Positions 10,518 through 20,887 of a stretch of DNA of 64,000 nt are shown piece by piece. The notes under the pieces were generated by a model. That model saw only the letters and a list, made by a program, of their open reading frames with translations. It was not told the origin of the DNA and made no database searches. This stretch comes from CAVTYH01 sp963738835 (GTDB lineage Bacteria > Planctomycetota > Planctomycetia > Pirellulales > JADZDJ01). The DNA lies in contig CAVTYH010000010.1 in NCBI GenBank assembly GCA_963738835.1, positions 111,073-175,072 on the forward strand, in the 5' to 3' direction. Every line of letters begins with the position of its first letter. Position 1 is the first letter of the stretch. A program made the translations under genes and the position numbers.

Positions 10518-11406
10518 ATGTTAGAAATGAATTGGCGGTCAATCGTGCTGGGTCTTTCAATGGCCGGCCTGCTGGCCTGCGCAGCCAGCGCGAAAGCGCA
10601 ATCGAACGAAAAAGCCAAAGCGCCGGTGGCGCAGCGCCCGAACCGGCGCGCTGGCGGCCGATCACAATCCGGCGCTGCCGACCGTGTTTCTGATCGGCGA
10701 CTCGACCGTGAAGAACAGTTGGGATAAAGGGACCGATGGCCTGTGGGGTTGGGGACATCCGCTGGCGGCGTACTTCGACCCCCGCCAGATCAACGTTGAA
10801 AATCAGGCGCTGGGGGGCACCAGCAGCCGATCGTACTTGACCGCCGGCCATTGGCAACGCGTGCTGGCGCTGGTGAAGCCGGGCGATTACGTGCTCATGC
10901 AGTTCGGCCACAACGACGGCGGCGGCGCCAGCGGCCGGGGCTCGCTGCGCGGCAACGGTGAAGAATCGCAAGAGGTGAGCCGCGACGGCCAGAAGGAAAC
11001 CGTTCACACCTACGGCTGGTACTTGCGGAAGTACATTGCCGACACCAAGGCCCGGGGCGCGACGCCGATTGTGTGTTCGCTGATTCCCCGCAACGACTGG
11101 GACGGCGGCAAAGTGAAGCGCGCCACGGGCAGCTATGCCACCTGGGCCGCCGAGGCCGCCCAACAAGCGGGCGCGCTCTTCATCGATCTGAACGGCCTGA
11201 TCGCCGACAAGTACGACCAACTGGGTCAGGAAGCCGTGAAGCCTTTGTTCCCCAAAGAGCACACCCACACCGGCTGGAAGGGCGCCGTGCTGAACGCCGA
11301 GTGCGTGGTGGAGGGAATTAAAGGGCTGAAAGATTGCGACTTGAGCAAGTATTTGACCGACGCGCCCCAACCGGTGAAGCCGGCCAGCGATCCGACAGAT
11401 GGATGA
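10518..11406 (+). CDS. CE12-type rhamnogalacturonan acetylesterase (SGNH hydrolase), frameshifted
   Basis: The signal peptide (MLEMNWRSIVLGLSMAG..., cleaved near AKAQS) starts at 10518, but the catalytic domain is in another frame from about 10650. Restoring two bases in the GCGCGC at about 10646-10652 would join them as ...ALAADHNPALPTVFLIGDST. The domain shows SGNH block I (GDSTV, catalytic Ser at 10702-10704), block II (NQALGGTSSRSYL), block III (FGHNDGG) and the late His in HTHTGWKGAV. These match carbohydrate esterase family 12 rhamnogalacturonan acetylesterases, which remove acetyl groups from the rhamnogalacturonan I backbone. The downstream frame could start at GTG 10684, but that would lose the signal peptide and the strand before the nucleophile. 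It may be a real pseudogene or a sequencing error. It is convergent with the next gene. Confidence 0.78.
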
Positions 11407-11471
11407 GATGAGCGCGGAAAAAGCTGGGGGCTTCCCACGCTTAAAGAAACCATTCAATGGCCCAGCGAAAT

Positions 11472-14400
11472 TCAATTCACCCGAATGCCGGCTTTTAAAC
11501 CGTTGAGCTTGTCCTGGCCCGAGAGGTTCCAGAACCAATCGTCGCCCAGCGCGGCGAACAATTGATCGATGGCGCCGTCGCTAGTGATGGCGCTGGAGTT
11601 CAGCGCCACGCCCTGCGAATTGTTGCCAGCCAGGAGCTTGGTGGTGCGCGTGGCGTAGTCGTCGCTCGAATTCCACTGCTGCGAAATGCCCCACAACGCG
11701 GCCTCATTGGCATCGAACTGCGTGGCATCGCCGATGAGGATGTTGCCATCGGCGGCGTTGGTGGGGCCGCTCATCAAGCCGCCATAGAGTTTGTCGGCCC
11801 CGGTGCCGCCGATCAGTACATCGCGTCCCGCGCCGCCGATGAGCTTATCGAGACCGGTGCCGCCGATGAGAATATCGTTGCCAAGGCCGCCGATCAGCGT
11901 ATCGTTGCCATTGCCGCCAAAGAACATGCCCGGTTTGGAGACGAAATAGGTTTTGCCGGCGATGACGCTGCTGAGCATCTGGAGAGTGTCGTTGCCCGCC
12001 AGACCATAGGCGACAATATGGCCGGTCGGCGAGAAGGCGCCCAGCACGGCGCCGTTGAACTTGACGCGGATCGCGCCGGCCGCGGTGGCCGGCAAGAACG
12101 TGATAAAATCGCTTCCCGGAGTGCCGCCGACATAGAGCGCCGTGCCGCCGGGAATAAGCGAATCGGCCTCCAGCGCCACGCGAACCACATGCTCCAACAG
12201 TGCGGCCGATACGCTGCCATTCACGCCGACGCTGTAACTGGCAGTGATGGAGTGGTTGCCAATCAATAGGCCCGCGATCGAGAAAGTCGCTGTGCCATTT
12301 TGCAGGGCTGCCGAGCCTAAAACCTTGACTCCATCTTTGAACGTGACCAGACCGGTTGGCACGTCGTTGCCGGCGCCAGCGCTGACCGTGGCAGTGAAAC
12401 TTACCGACTGCCCGGGGACGATGCGGCCCGCCGAAGTGGCCAGGGTCGTGGTCGTTTTCGCGCTGACCTGCACGTTGGTTTTGGCTTGGGCGGCAGTGGG
12501 CGTGGCTTGCGCGTTGCCGGCTTTGTCGGTGGCCATGCTGAAGAAGCCGTACGTGTGCCCCGACGTGCCGGTGAACATGGCGGAAGTCTGCGTCGTGCCT
12601 TGCAGGAACGGTTTGAACGCGCCGCCATTGTCGGAAACATACACGTCGTACTTGGCGATGCCGGTGCCGCTGTCGGAACCCGACCAACTGACCGCGAACG
12701 ATTTTGAGGTCGTTGTCGCGGCCAGCGCTTTGACGGCACTGTTGGGGGCAGTCGTATCGGCGGCCGCGGCGGCTGTGGTGGGCTTCACCGGTGGATCGAA
12801 ATTGCCAACGATGGGGTTGGCGAATTCATCGCCGAACTGGAAGTACAAATCGCTGCCCAACGGCGACGGGCTGAAGGGGTGATTCAGCAGATCGGGCGCC
12901 ACAGAAAAATCGCTGAACGCCGGCAGCGTCGAAACATCGATGGGCGGAAGGCCGGTCGTGGTGTCGGGCACGTCGTTCGACATCAAGAAAAAGACTTCCG
13001 CACCCGTAGCCGGAATTGTTCCCGCACGGCCGGGGACCCACAAACCGACGTCGGTCACGCCGTCTTGGTCCATATCGGCGGCGATTGGAATTTCGCTCAC
13101 GCCGGGGAAGCCAAACGCGATGGTCGGCAACACCGTGCCGGGTACGCCGGTGTCGAAGAAATTGAACGGCACGCCCGGAGTGCCGTAATCAAACGTGAAG
13201 AAATCATTCTTCCACGTGGCCAGGTCGACGGCTCCGTCGCCGTTGAAATCGCCGGCAATCGGGATGCCGCGCAAATTGCTCGCCACAGGCACACCGCCGT
13301 TGATTGGGACGACCGTTTGACCGACTGGATCGACCGCAAAGAACCAGAACTTCGTGCCGTCGAACAGTGCCAGCTCATCGCCGTTCGTGGCGTCGCCATC
13401 GAAATTGCCGGCAATCGGAATACCGTTGATCTGGAAATCCGGCAGCGCAGCGCCGATATCAGCTACGCCGTCGCCCGTGTTATCGATCAGCCAGCGGAAT
13501 GCTTTCAGATTCTGATCGTAACCGTAGGCGGCCAGCTTGGAGAAGCCATTGGCAATTGCACCGAATTCCTCATCGCCCTGCGGGAAGTTGCCCGCGAACA
13601 CGGCATCGTGAACGCCCATCTGCGAGAACAAGCCCACGAGCGATGGGCCCAGTTGCAGCGTGAACGTGAGATCGCGATTGGTGAAGTCGGTGTTCTGCGG
13701 ATCGTAAACGAAGTTGCCGTTGATATCGACATACACTTTCGCCGCCGCGTAATCGGCAATTTCCGGACGGCTATCGACGGTGAACCGCGCTACAAAATTG
13801 CCGCCGGCATGGCCATCGCCGCTGGGGAAGTTGGGCGCGCCATTGGGCTCGGGGGCATTGCTCTCGCCATCGAGCTGATTCAACGGCGGATCGCGGAGGC
13901 TGTCGCTAATGGTGAGCGTGAAGCGATCGTCAGGCAACGGTTTGCTGAAAACAATGCGAATGGTTGCCGTTGGAGTTTGGCCGACCATCGACGGAAACGG
14001 ATCGTCGATTTCCACATGGTCGATCGCCACAATTCCGTTGGCGTCGCCGACCACTTGGAACAATCCGCGGGCCTGGTCGGCCGTCAGCATGTAATCCAAT
14101 GCCGGGTACAAGAAACCGGCCACCCGGGGCGGCAGATCTTGGAAGTGAATCAGCAGGCTGTTCACGAGCGGTGTGGGGCTTTGCGGCGCATTGGTCGGCT
14201 TCAGACCGAACAGGTTGTAGGTCGAGCTGGGCACATCGTTGACCGAGACATCAGTCACCTGCGGGCCAAAGATATCGACATTGGCAACGCCGGGGTTGCC
14301 GGTGCCGACGCCGGCCAGATTGTCGAAATCGTAGGTGTTGATCGATGTGGACGAAAGCGACGCCAGCGGAGCGCCCTTCACCCGTACGAAGATGCGATTG

Positions 14401-17400
14401 AACTGCGGAAAGTTGGGATCGTCGGTGGCCGCGAACACCGCGGCCTTGCCGCCCGAGGCCGCAACGCCATTGACGATCAGATTGCCGTTGGCATCGTAAA
14501 TCGCCAGGTCCAAATCGCCGTTGCCCGGCAAGCCAGGCCGGCCGTTGGCCAGCGTGGGCAACAGATCGAACAGGATTTTCACCTGGAACGTGCCCGTGGC
14601 CTGCGGGCGGAATTCATACCAATCTTCATCACCGTTCGCGGTAAAAGGCAACGTTGTGAGCGCACCCGGATCGATGCTCGGGCTGTTCGAGGCCGTGCCG
14701 ACGCGGAAAAGCTGGCCGGCGTTCAACCGCGTGTCGTTATATTCGAACGGGTCGTTGTGGAAAACTTTGATGCGGCCGTTGCCGTCGGTTCCGGTGCCGC
14801 CGGTGACGGGATTGACCGGTGTCACATCGACCCGTTCCACATCGGCGTAAACAATCGGATTCAAGGCGCCGACCGTGGCCGAGCCACTGCGGCCATCGGA
14901 GTTCTGGCGGAGTATCGTCAGATCGCCGATGCCGTCGTCGTTCACAAGAAGCCGATCACTGGCGCTCGGGGGTCCGCCATCCACGTCAAAGTTCAAACTT
15001 CCCGCCGGAGCCAGTTCCAGCGCATCCGCCACGCTAATGCGAATCAGATCGTCGCCGTCCAAGGCTTCAATGCGGAACCGTTCGATGTTGCTGAAGTTGT
15101 CACTATGGACGCTGCCGTTGACGGTGGCGGTGTAGGCGGCTGCCGAGGTTTGTTCGACGTTGATGGTATCGTTGAGCAGCGTGCCGCGAAGCAGGATGGT
15201 GTCGTCGCCGGCGCCGCCGTCGAAGGTATTGGAAGTACCGTTGTGGGTGCTGCCAATCAGCGTGTCGTTGTCGTTGCCGCCGCTAAGGGTGGCCGTAGAG
15301 CCGGTAACGCCGGAGGCATCGAGCGAGTCGTTGCCGGCACCGCCGTTGAACGTCACAGAAACTGTCACGCCACTGTGTGTGGTGACGCTGTCATCGCCGT
15401 CGTCGCCGTTGACCGTGATGCCTGTCAGCCCTGTCGGCGCGCCCACTGGATAGTTCAGATTGACTACATCGTTGCCAGCCTGGGCATTGATCACGAGATT
15501 TTGCTTTTGCGAAAACTCGAACGATTCCAGGTTATCGACCGTCACCAGCCCAGTTGTATCGGCGCCGAAGATTCCGCCGCCGGGACCTTGGGCGAAGTTG
15601 ATCGCGTTGACCGCCGGCGTCCCGTTGACGGTCTGCGTGGCGGCGGGAACGTTATCGACAACCGGCGCCAGCTCGGTGAAGTAGATCGATTGGAGATTGC
15701 CGTTGGAATCCGTGATGACATCTGTGCCTTGGCCGGGATTGGGCCCCGGGCTGTAAACGTCGGTCGTGATTGTAGGACCGCCGGTCTGCGTCAAAATCAA
15801 CATGCCAATCCCGTCTTCTCCCATCGCAGATGCGCCTTCATCTGGCGTCGTTGGACATGGATCGCCCGCGTTGAAGGTAATGCCATCGGGAATGGAAATC
15901 AGTCCGTTGGAGCTGTCCACGGTCAGCGTATTGAAACCGCCGCCACCATACACGGCGATCTTCTGGAGACCCGCCAGCGGTGTAACCTGCTCCAAGACAC
16001 CATTGACGTAAACATCCAAAGAAGTGGGGAAGACTGGATCTCGCACCAAGAGGAAGGCGTCGTTCTGATCCGGAAAATCTTCGTCGCCACAAACAAGCAG
16101 TTCGCTGCCGATCGGGCTGACCAGCGCGGCTGCCGCGTTGCTGATGGTCCAAGCGCCGCGACCATCGGTGCCGGCCAACAAGATGTCGCCCTTGGATGGA
16201 CCTCCGGCATTCGGCGGAATGTAGTGGAGATCGCGAACGTTTGCGTTCGGAAGAAACTGCCCGAACACGGTCCAGACGGGATTCGTGCCGGGGTTGAGTG
16301 TGCGATAGACCTGTTGGCCACCCACGAGCAGCACCTGGTCGGCGCCACTGCGGACAAACTCGATCGAGCGGAAGCGGCGAAATGCCGTTGGCAAATTGCC
16401 GGTCAAGTTGGTCCATGTGACCGTTGTGCCGCTATTGTCGGAAACGCCCTTGAATACGCTTCCTGCCTGGTCGAGGACGTAGGCCGTGTGCCAATCGGTC
16501 GGATCCATGACAATACCCACCACCAGGCCATTGTTGTTGGCTAGCCCGGCTCCGGGATAATTTGCGACGATGGCCGGCAGGCCGTTGCCGGAGGTGCGCA
16601 AACGCAATTGACCGCCGGTGCCCACCCACAGCACATTCGGATTGGCGACGCCCCCAGAGAACCCGCCGTAGGCAATCGGATCGGCTCCGACTACCGGCGA
16701 AATGGCGCCGACTGCGACCGAAGGCGCGAATTGCCCTCCGCCGGTGTCCATGACGCCTCCCAAGGCGGTCAGCGTGCTGCCCTGGTCGGTCGATTCATAA
16801 AGGAAATTGCTGCTGCCGAACATGATTCGTGTCGGATCAGCGGCATTGATGACCCACGGCGTAAAGAACGGCAAAAACGGCGCCGTGCCTCCCGGATTGG
16901 CATTGGCCTCGACTTGATAAATCGTTTGCCCACCGGTGCCATTGACAACCAGGCCGGGACTGGCCGTATTGACCATGGTCCCGGTGTTGTCGTAGGTCTC
17001 CATGGTGAAACTGCCCAGGTTTTGGTTGTTGGTGTAACGGATGGAGTGATCGGGGTTGCTGGTGTTATCGACGCCGACCTCTTCGCCGTCCCCGCCGGTG
17101 TTGTCCTTCCAGATGAAGCTGCCCGGCGCCGTCTGCTCCGGTGTGCTGTTGTCCTGCGAGCCGCCGAAGATTTCGCCGTTAATGGTGTCATAGGCAACCG
17201 CAAAGAACTCGGTTACACGAATGTTGCCGTTGGCACAGTTCCACGTCGGACTGCCGTTGGGGTCCACGAGCCGATAAATTCCGCCGTCGTTCGTCTCGAT
17301 CAAAATCCGATTCGGGCCGGTGGTGTCAAACACCATGAGCCGCGAATCTGGATGCGGCGCTGTATTGTTGGCTCCGCCATTGGCCACGCTGGTGTAGGAG

Positions 17401-18533
17401 TTCGCACCCGCGTCGACCCGGAAGATATCACCCGCGTTATTGCTGGTACCCCGGTCGCCACTGACGTACGTGATGTTCGGGTCCACTGGATCGGCGACGA
17501 ACGAGAAATTCCCGGTCTGCATGCCCGGGTTGGTGTTTGGCAGCGCGCCACCGACTAGCGACCAGGCGCCCCCTTGATTCGTCGAGCGAGAAACTCCGGC
17601 AAACGGCGTGGCCGTAATCTGGCCAGCCATAATCGTGGGGTCCACCGTTGCCACATTCACAACATTGTTGCCAGGACTGTTGTGTACGGCCACCATCACG
17701 GTCCGCGCGTTGGTTATGCCCGTGATGCCAGCGCTGACGTTCGTCCAGGCGATCGTCCCGTTGGCGGCCAGGTCGCCGCGAAATACCGCCCCATTCTGGG
17801 TGACGTTAAAATTGCTATCAAACTGCGCCGGCAGGGCCGCATAAAACCGGAGACTGTTGCCGGGATCCGCATCCAAATCGGTCAAGCCGCCCGTGGCCAG
17901 CCCGTTGGAACCCGACAACAGGTTCCATGAGACGCCGCTGTCGGCGCTCTGATAAAGGCCGCCATTCGTCGCGGCCAACACAATTTGGCCGCCGAGACCA
18001 GGGCCCATACCAGTATCGATTACGCTGGTCGGAACAATGCTGACGATGTTGAGGCTGCTGAAGATCGACTCGCCTAAAATTGCCCAATGATCGCCATTGT
18101 CGGTCGTCTTCAGCACGCCGGTTCTTGGATTGCTGTCTCCTAAATCGTTGCTCGCGTTGCCTGAACCTGCATACAGCGTATTGCCTGTCGGATCAAGCGG
18201 GTCGAATTTAATATCGCCGGTGGCGATACCTGGGAACGAGTCGATTAGCGGCGTCCAGCTTGGATCGGCGTCCTCGAAATTGCTCGTGCGCCAAATCCCA
18301 CCGTCGACGCTCGCGGCAAAAACATGATTTGGATTATTTGGGTCGACGCTCACCGCATTGATGGCCCCCGCTTGGGGCTTATTCGTGATGCCGAGCACAT
18401 TGTTGCCGTTGGTGATGGGACCAGGACCCTGATCAATCCAGTTGGGCATGCCCAACAGATCGACCGTCAACAGCGATCGGTCTTCCAGCCGTTCGAAGAT
18501 ATGTGTCAATGGGCGCCTGCCAAGAGGCGTCAT
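11472..18533 (-). CDS. Giant multidomain surface protein: BNR/VPS10-like propeller, RTX-like repeats, FG-GAP, Ig-like
   Basis: About 2353 residues from the ATG at 18533 (a TTG at 18608 is also in frame). It begins with the planctomycete export motif FERLEDRSLLT. Order of parts: photosortilin/BNR-like repeats (DGGIWRTSN, TTDNGDHWAIL, SADSGVSWNLL, STNQGGAWSLVG) over roughly the first 850 residues; RTX-like glycine/aspartate repeats (FNGGAGNDSLDASG); a pre-peptidase-like segment (DWYEFRPQATGTF); FG-GAP/VCBS-like repeats (IAGNFDGDATNGDEL); a fibronectin-like domain (VSWSGSDSGTGIAKYDVYVS); a bacterial Ig-like domain (VSFTATVSAGAG); and C-terminal RTX repeats (GGNGNDTLIGGLGND, GGTGADKLYGG). It probably binds calcium and lies outside the cell. 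No catalytic domain is recognised, and the function is unknown. The 7-kb frame is unbroken. Confidence 0.85.
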   Translation of the reverse strand: MTPLGRRPLTHIFERLEDRSLLTVDLLGMPNWIDQGPGPITNGNNVLGITNKPQAGAINAVSVDPNNPNHVFAASVDGGIWRTSNFEDADPSWTPLIDSFPGIATGDIKFDPLDPTGNTLYAGSGNASNDLGDSNPRTGVLKTTDNGDHWAILGESIFSSLNIVSIVPTSVIDTGMGPGLGGQIVLAATNGGLYQSADSGVSWNLLSGSNGLATGGLTDLDADPGNSLRFYAALPAQFDSNFNVTQNGAVFRGDLAANGTIAWTNVSAGITGITNARTVMVAVHNSPGNNVVNVATVDPTIMAGQITATPFAGVSRSTNQGGAWSLVGGALPNTNPGMQTGNFSFVADPVDPNITYVSGDRGTSNNAGDIFRVDAGANSYTSVANGGANNTAPHPDSRLMVFDTTGPNRILIETNDGGIYRLVDPNGSPTWNCANGNIRVTEFFAVAYDTINGEIFGGSQDNSTPEQTAPGSFIWKDNTGGDGEEVGVDNTSNPDHSIRYTNNQNLGSFTMETYDNTGTMVNTASPGLVVNGTGGQTIYQVEANANPGGTAPFLPFFTPWVINAADPTRIMFGSSNFLYESTDQGSTLTALGGVMDTGGGQFAPSVAVGAISPVVGADPIAYGGFSGGVANPNVLWVGTGGQLRLRTSGNGLPAIVANYPGAGLANNNGLVVGIVMDPTDWHTAYVLDQAGSVFKGVSDNSGTTVTWTNLTGNLPTAFRRFRSIEFVRSGADQVLLVGGQQVYRTLNPGTNPVWTVFGQFLPNANVRDLHYIPPNAGGPSKGDILLAGTDGRGAWTISNAAAALVSPIGSELLVCGDEDFPDQNDAFLLVRDPVFPTSLDVYVNGVLEQVTPLAGLQKIAVYGGGGFNTLTVDSSNGLISIPDGITFNAGDPCPTTPDEGASAMGEDGIGMLILTQTGGPTITTDVYSPGPNPGQGTDVITDSNGNLQSIYFTELAPVVDNVPAATQTVNGTPAVNAINFAQGPGGGIFGADTTGLVTVDNLESFEFSQKQNLVINAQAGNDVVNLNYPVGAPTGLTGITVNGDDGDDSVTTHSGVTVSVTFNGGAGNDSLDASGVTGSTATLSGGNDNDTLIGSTHNGTSNTFDGGAGDDTILLRGTLLNDTINVEQTSAAAYTATVNGSVHSDNFSNIERFRIEALDGDDLIRISVADALELAPAGSLNFDVDGGPPSASDRLLVNDDGIGDLTILRQNSDGRSGSATVGALNPIVYADVERVDVTPVNPVTGGTGTDGNGRIKVFHNDPFEYNDTRLNAGQLFRVGTASNSPSIDPGALTTLPFTANGDEDWYEFRPQATGTFQVKILFDLLPTLANGRPGLPGNGDLDLAIYDANGNLIVNGVAASGGKAAVFAATDDPNFPQFNRIFVRVKGAPLASLSSTSINTYDFDNLAGVGTGNPGVANVDIFGPQVTDVSVNDVPSSTYNLFGLKPTNAPQSPTPLVNSLLIHFQDLPPRVAGFLYPALDYMLTADQARGLFQVVGDANGIVAIDHVEIDDPFPSMVGQTPTATIRIVFSKPLPDDRFTLTISDSLRDPPLNQLDGESNAPEPNGAPNFPSGDGHAGGNFVARFTVDSRPEIADYAAAKVYVDINGNFVYDPQNTDFTNRDLTFTLQLGPSLVGLFSQMGVHDAVFAGNFPQGDEEFGAIANGFSKLAAYGYDQNLKAFRWLIDNTGDGVADIGAALPDFQINGIPIAGNFDGDATNGDELALFDGTKFWFFAVDPVGQTVVPINGGVPVASNLRGIPIAGDFNGDGAVDLATWKNDFFTFDYGTPGVPFNFFDTGVPGTVLPTIAFGFPGVSEIPIAADMDQDGVTDVGLWVPGRAGTIPATGAEVFFLMSNDVPDTTTGLPPIDVSTLPAFSDFSVAPDLLNHPFSPSPLGSDLYFQFGDEFANPIVGNFDPPVKPTTAAAAADTTAPNSAVKALAATTTSKSFAVSWSGSDSGTGIAKYDVYVSDNGGAFKPFLQGTTQTSAMFTGTSGHTYGFFSMATDKAGNAQATPTAAQAKTNVQVSAKTTTTLATSAGRIVPGQSVSFTATVSAGAGNDVPTGLVTFKDGVKVLGSAALQNGTATFSIAGLLIGNHSITASYSVGVNGSVSAALLEHVVRVALEADSLIPGGTALYVGGTPGSDFITFLPATAAGAIRVKFNGAVLGAFSPTGHIVAYGLAGNDTLQMLSSVIAGKTYFVSKPGMFFGGNGNDTLIGGLGNDILIGGTGLDKLIGGAGRDVLIGGTGADKLYGGLMSGPTNAADGNILIGDATQFDANEAALWGISQQWNSSDDYATRTTKLLAGNNSQGVALNSSAITSDGAIDQLFAALGDDWFWNLSGQDKLNGLKAGIRVN

Positions 18534-18977
18534 TCGGCACGATCGGTCGTGGCGACGCGCGCGCTTTTTGGCGCAGTTGATGGCTCGAGTGGCATCGCAT
18601 TGGCACAAGCGGGCAGGCAGTTAACGTGGCGATAGGTTCCAGCCTGACTTTGACCTAAATAGTCCGGGGGCTGGCACAGGCCACGAAAGTCAAAATAGCC
18701 AAGCGTCACCGCAGAGTCAACGAAATCGACCCATCTTTTGCAGATTTCCTACCTCGGCACCCGTGGTAAGTCTCAAGCGCCCTCAATTTGACGAGCAGTG
18801 ATATATGACCTACGGTTTGCTTTAGAGGGATACAGCACCGTCGGCTGGCCGCATAAGTCGGCGTTCCCCTCTCTTTTCGCCTCGACACACACACGATCTC
18901 GTCACTTTTCGATCGATCCACTCCCCCGCCGAACCGGTATTTCGGCAGGTGGAAGCCATTTTGAGGGAGCCTCACTC
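18534..18977. other. Divergent intergenic region
   Basis: About 440 bases between the giant minus-strand gene and the first calpain-module gene. It must hold both promoters, but I see no convincing -35/-10 pair. The only clear signal is GAGGGAG at 18963-18969, the ribosome site of the gene at 18978. Confidence 0.4.
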
Positions 18978-20132
18978 ATGAGGACCACTCAGAGGCCGCG
19001 CGCACGCAGCCTTCGATTTGAAACGTTGGAAAAGCGGCAGGTGCTGGCGGCCGGAATCACCGCCGCCCTCGACGCGGCGGGAGTTTTACGGATTGTTGGC
19101 ACCCCCGGCGACGATCAAGTCCTGCTGCGACAATCGCACGGCATCCTCACCATCGACGGCGTCAACGGCGCCTGGACCGCCAAGAAACTCAGCGCCATCA
19201 GCGTCGACTTGCTCGATGGCAATGACTTCCTCTCGATCGATGGTAAAGCCAACGGCGGCAAACAAAAGATCAAAACGTCGGTCACCGTCAACAGCGGAAC
19301 AGGAACAGATCAGGTTCGGACGGCAGATTCCCACAGCGTGGTGGTGAGCGATGCGAACAGCACGATTCAACTCGGCGCCGGTGCTCCGCCCAAGCTCAAT
19401 GGAACAGCGATTGGCAGCGTGCAAGCGACACTTAATAAATCCGGCGTGCTCACTGTAACCGATACCAACGCTGATGACACCATTTTGTTTCAGCAATCCA
19501 GCAGCAAAATTAGCATCAAGGGTGTCAGTGGTTCGTGGTCGGCCAACAGCGTGAAGTCGATTGTCGTCAATTTACAAAACGGCAACGACTGCGTCTCGCT
19601 CGACAGCCTCGCCAACGGCGGCAAGCAGGCGTTGCAAGAGAATGTCACAGTGACGTCGCTAGGAACTGGTGCGAAGTTGGTGCATTTGGTGAATGGGCAT
19701 GACGTCACATTCAGCGGCACGGGCCATACGCTGGTTTGGTCGACGAGTGGAATCGCGACCCTTGATGGCACGGTACTTACCTGGACGCCTGATCCATCTC
19801 CGCCCCCTGATCCGCCCCCTCCACCGGACCCGCCGCCGCCCGATCCCACGCCGACTCCGGTCCCGAATTGGTTTGACACGAACATTCAAGACGCGACGAT
19901 TCGGGGTGTGGGGAGCCAGGAGTTCCAGGATGGACTGCTCGACCGCAGCGACGTGATCAATCTGCTGCGCTCCGTCGAACTCGTGGGGGCGGTCACGTCG
20001 ACCCAGCTCAGCGATCTGCAACTGATCGTCAATACCACGGCGCTGTTCGGTAATCTCGGCTATGTGCAAAAGCTGTCCAGCTACATTGTGCTGGGCAACA
20101 CCGCCAACGCGCATTACCAGGGCAGTGCATAG
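18978..20132 (+). CDS. Truncated planctomycete surface protein; N-terminal part of frameshifted calpain-like protease (copy 1)
   Basis: ATG 18978 follows GAGGGAG with 8-base spacing. The N-terminus has the planctomycete motif RSLRFETLEKRQVLA. Two similar RTX-like segments follow (TPGDDQVLLRQSHGILTIDGV and NADDTILFQQSSSKISIKGV, each with LDGNDFLS/LQNGNDCVS), then a proline-rich linker (PDPPPPPDPPPPDPTPTPV) and the start of the module shared with the gene at 21297. The frame stops at TAG 20130-20132, where this copy reads GCATAG against GCGCTAGG in copy 2 (one base shorter, one changed). The calpain catalytic domain is thereby cut off, leaving 384 residues. As read, the product would be a secreted, non-proteolytic remnant. 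Confidence 0.8.
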   Translation: MRTTQRPRARSLRFETLEKRQVLAAGITAALDAAGVLRIVGTPGDDQVLLRQSHGILTIDGVNGAWTAKKLSAISVDLLDGNDFLSIDGKANGGKQKIKTSVTVNSGTGTDQVRTADSHSVVVSDANSTIQLGAGAPPKLNGTAIGSVQATLNKSGVLTVTDTNADDTILFQQSSSKISIKGVSGSWSANSVKSIVVNLQNGNDCVSLDSLANGGKQALQENVTVTSLGTGAKLVHLVNGHDVTFSGTGHTLVWSTSGIATLDGTVLTWTPDPSPPPDPPPPPDPPPPDPTPTPVPNWFDTNIQDATIRGVGSQEFQDGLLDRSDVINLLRSVELVGAVTSTQLSDLQLIVNTTALFGNLGYVQKLSSYIVLGNTANAHYQGSA

Positions 20133-20874
20133 GCAACCTGGCGGCGGGCTCCACTGCCGACCAACTGGAGAAACTCCTCGACAAATGGTTCCTGGGGCTC
20201 GATCGGCCGGCGGCCGGCGCTGGCTACAGCGAGGTCTCCGGACAACTGTTTGCCAGCGGCGGTCCGGTGTACACCGACGTGCATCAGGGGGGCGTGGCCG
20301 ACTGCGCCTTGATGTCGTCGCTGGCCGAAACGGCCCTGCGCAGCAACAGCACGCTCACCAGCATGTTCATCGTCAACGGCGATGGCACCTACACGGTGCG
20401 GTTCTATCATGCCGGCGTGGCCGAATATGTCACCGTCGATTCTTATCTGCCCGGCGGCGGCTCCGTGAATGCCCGGGTGGTCAACAGCGTGCTGTGGGTG
20501 GCGCTGGCCGAAAAGGCTTATGCCCAGGCGCGTGAAATGACTTGGTTTGGCGGCAAGGCCAACGACTATAACTCGGTCGCTTACTTGTATGCCTACGCCA
20601 CGCTGGGAAACCTCACGGGCCAATCGACCGTGGCCTTTACCTACACGTCGGGCTCCACCAGCCAGACGGCGCTGGCCAACGCCGTGAGCGCCGGCAAGCT
20701 GATTTGCTTGATCTCTTACACCAATGCTCCCGCGGTGGTCCAGAACCACGCTTATGCCGTGGTCAGTTACGATGCCGCGGCCGGGACCGTGACCCTCTTC
20801 AACCCCTGGGGCCTCGAATACGGCCTGCTAACCCTCACCTGGAGCCAAGTCCAACTGAACTTCCAGTACTTCGA
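19806..20874 (+). repeat. 1.07-kb near-identical direct repeat, copy 1 (calpain module)
   Basis: Runs from the proline-rich linker codons (CCTGATCCGCCCCC) to TACTTCGA just before the stop. The second copy is at 21789-22858. Comparing the two, I find only the indel/substitution at about 20127; flanks on both sides are unrelated. Confidence 0.92.
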
Positions 20875-20887
20875 TCGCACCGCGTAA
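20129..20887 (+). pseudogene. Out-of-frame calpain-like (C2) catalytic domain, copy 1
   Basis: This is the continuation of the gene at 18978 after the one-base loss at about 20127. It encodes the same catalytic domain as copy 2, including VADCALMSSL, QNHAYAVV and NPWG. The final residues differ (FDRTA here, FDKTA in copy 2). A start at GTG 20267 is possible, but it would remove the front of the domain and any export signal. The rest of the module looks base-for-base identical to copy 2, so the lesion is recent or is a sequence error. Confidence 0.7.

Noticed and set aside
12879..16544. 1221-codon open frame on the plus strand antisense to the giant surface gene
   Set aside because: It lies wholly inside 11472-18533, has no domain pattern, and reflects the GC-rich codon structure of the real gene on the other strand.
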